Of a DNA stretch of 6,733 bases, positions 5,888 through 6,733 are shown one piece after another. The stretch covers positions 1-6,733 of the forward strand of contig VBKX01000257.1 in the NCBI GenBank assembly GCA_005879435.1, written 5' to 3'. The notes beneath the pieces were generated by a model. The model ran no database searches. It saw nothing but the letters and a program-made list of their open reading frames with translations, and was not told the origin of the DNA. The position numbers were made by a program, and so were the translations under genes. Positions within the stretch are counted from its first letter, which is position 1; each line of letters begins with the position of its first letter. The DNA is from Deltaproteobacteria bacterium. GTDB taxonomy: Bacteria > Desulfobacterota > Binatia > UBA9968.

Positions 5888-6652
5888 TTACGTCGTGCTC
5901 GAGAAGCCGCCGTCTACGATAATGATCTCGCCGGTCACGAAGTGGTTATGCAAAATCAAGCTGAGCATGCTGTCGGCAACGTCGTCCTCCGTGCAGCAAC
6001 GGTTGAGCGGCGTGTATTTCGCTCGGCGTGCCATCAACCCTTCATAGTTTTTTGCCAGCGTCCTTTTCATCCACTCACCTTCGATCCAGCCTGGTGCGAC
6101 GGCGTTGACGCGGATCTGCGGGCCGAGCGCGTTGTCGAGCGTCTCGGTCAAGTTGGCCACCGCCGCTTTGCTCGCGGCATAGGGCAAAGGCTGCGCGCTC
6201 GGCCGCAGGCCGGCGATGCTGCACGTATTGACGACGCAGCCGTTTGGCGACTTTTTCAGCAGCGGCGTTGCCGCGCGAGTGACAAGAAATAAACCGAGCA
6301 CATTGACCGAGAAAACTCGGTTCCAAGCATCGACGGTCATTTCTTCGAAATTCTTCGGTTCGACGTCGACGGTAGTGCCGGCGTTGTTGATCAATACGTC
6401 GAGCCGGCCGAATTCTTTTTCCGTCGCGGCGAGCATCGCGCGCACGCTCGCGTCGTCGCTCACATCGGCGCGGCACAGCAAAGTTTTGGCTCCCGCTGCT
6501 TCTGCTTCCCGTGCCGTGACCTTCGCCGCATCTTCACTCCGGCTATAGTTGACGACCACGTCATATCCGTTTTTGGCGAGCGCGATGGCGACACTGCGGC
6601 CGATGCCCGTCGCCGCGCCGGTTACGAGCGCCGTGGGTTTTTCACTACTCAT
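5888..6652 (-). CDS. SDR-family NAD(P)-dependent oxidoreductase (FabG-like)
   Basis: This 254-residue protein is a complete classical short-chain dehydrogenase/reductase. It has the Rossmann glycine motif TGAATGIG (11-18), NNAG (89-92), the catalytic tetrad N117, S145, Y158 and K162 (YAASK), the PG motif at 187-188 (VAPGW) and a C-terminal VDGGF (246-250). Residues after the second beta strand (VNYSRSED) include Arg and no acidic residue at the tip, which favours NADP(H). It would interconvert a hydroxyl and a carbonyl group in the cytosol; the substrate is not readable. AAGGAG lies 4 nt before ATG 6652, a strong ribosome binding site. The gene is co-directional with the AMP ligase but separated by 157 bp holding a repeat array, so operon membership is uncertain. 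It is FabG-like in sequence, but no fatty-acid synthesis genes are nearby. Confidence 0.93.
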   Translation of the reverse strand: MSSEKPTALVTGAATGIGRSVAIALAKNGYDVVVNYSRSEDAAKVTAREAEAAGAKTLLCRADVSDDASVRAMLAATEKEFGRLDVLINNAGTTVDVEPKNFEEMTVDAWNRVFSVNVLGLFLVTRAATPLLKKSPNGCVVNTCSIAGLRPSAQPLPYAASKAAVANLTETLDNALGPQIRVNAVAPGWIEGEWMKRTLAKNYEGLMARRAKYTPLNRCCTEDDVADSMLSLILHNHFVTGEIIIVDGGFSSTT

Positions 6653-6698
6653 TTTACTCCTTCAGAATCCTAACCAGCTCCATGTAAAAATATGTCGG

Positions 6699-6727
6699 AG
6701 TCCTTCGACGCCGCTCAGGACGAACCG
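6699..6727. repeat. Dispersed palindromic repeat (GTCCT...AGGAC, REP-like)
   Basis: GTCCT (6700-6704) and AGGAC (6717-6721) form a 5-bp stem around TCGACGCCGCTC, followed by GAACCGAGGG. The pattern (CCTTCGAC-nnn-GCTCAGGACGAACGG) is a very widespread intergenic palindrome in environmental bacterial genomes, as I recall it. It sits about 50 bp upstream of the SDR start, at the right edge of the window. A shorter, decayed relative lies at 5736-5754. Confidence 0.55.
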
Positions 6728-6733
6728 AGGGGA

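Overview
The window is a moderately GC-rich stretch of bacterial chromosome. All six recognisable genes lie on the minus strand, so transcription runs from high to low coordinates. Its content (NMT1/SsuA-type periplasmic binding proteins beside an ACMSD-type amidohydrolase, an aryl-acid AMP ligase and an SDR dehydrogenase, with short dispersed palindromic repeats between genes) resembles uncultured soil, subsurface or sponge-associated lineages of the Deltaproteobacteria/Tectomicrobia/Binatota/Rokubacteria type. That placement is an impression from gene content, not a measurement.

In transcription order the layout is as follows. An SDR oxidoreductase (6652-5888) is followed by a 157-bp spacer. 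The spacer holds a mirror-image array of 9-bp-period GTTCCA/TGGAAC units and a small palindrome over the next gene's ribosome binding site. A tight three-gene run follows: an EntE/DhbE-like aryl-acid adenylating enzyme (5730-4135), a secreted ABC-type substrate-binding protein (4106-3105) and a metal-dependent amidohydrolase/decarboxylase (3049-2027). After a 260-bp spacer comes a glutaredoxin-DinB two-domain protein (1766-987). Last is a second substrate-binding protein that starts at 800 and runs off the left edge.

The main discovery is the glutaredoxin-DinB gene. Its reading frame contains an in-frame TGA (1715-1713) exactly where the first active-site cysteine of the glutaredoxin CxxC motif should be, giving FTQPG-U-SSC. 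A two-stem hairpin with a 7-bp upper stem and a GUU loop starts its loop 24 nt after the TGA, which fits a bacterial SECIS element. The gene is therefore best read as a selenoprotein of 259 residues, not as a 219-residue DinB protein beginning at an internal TTG. It has its own candidate promoter with a perfect TTGACA -35 box.

The other genes suggest uptake, CoA/AMP activation and further conversion of a small, probably aromatic, carboxylic acid. In the AMP ligase, the position that separates 2,3-dihydroxybenzoate from salicylate enzymes carries Cys, which points toward salicylate-like substrates. No siderophore NRPS gene is present here, so a catabolic role is inferred. No RNA genes, CRISPR arrays, insertion sequences or origins were seen.
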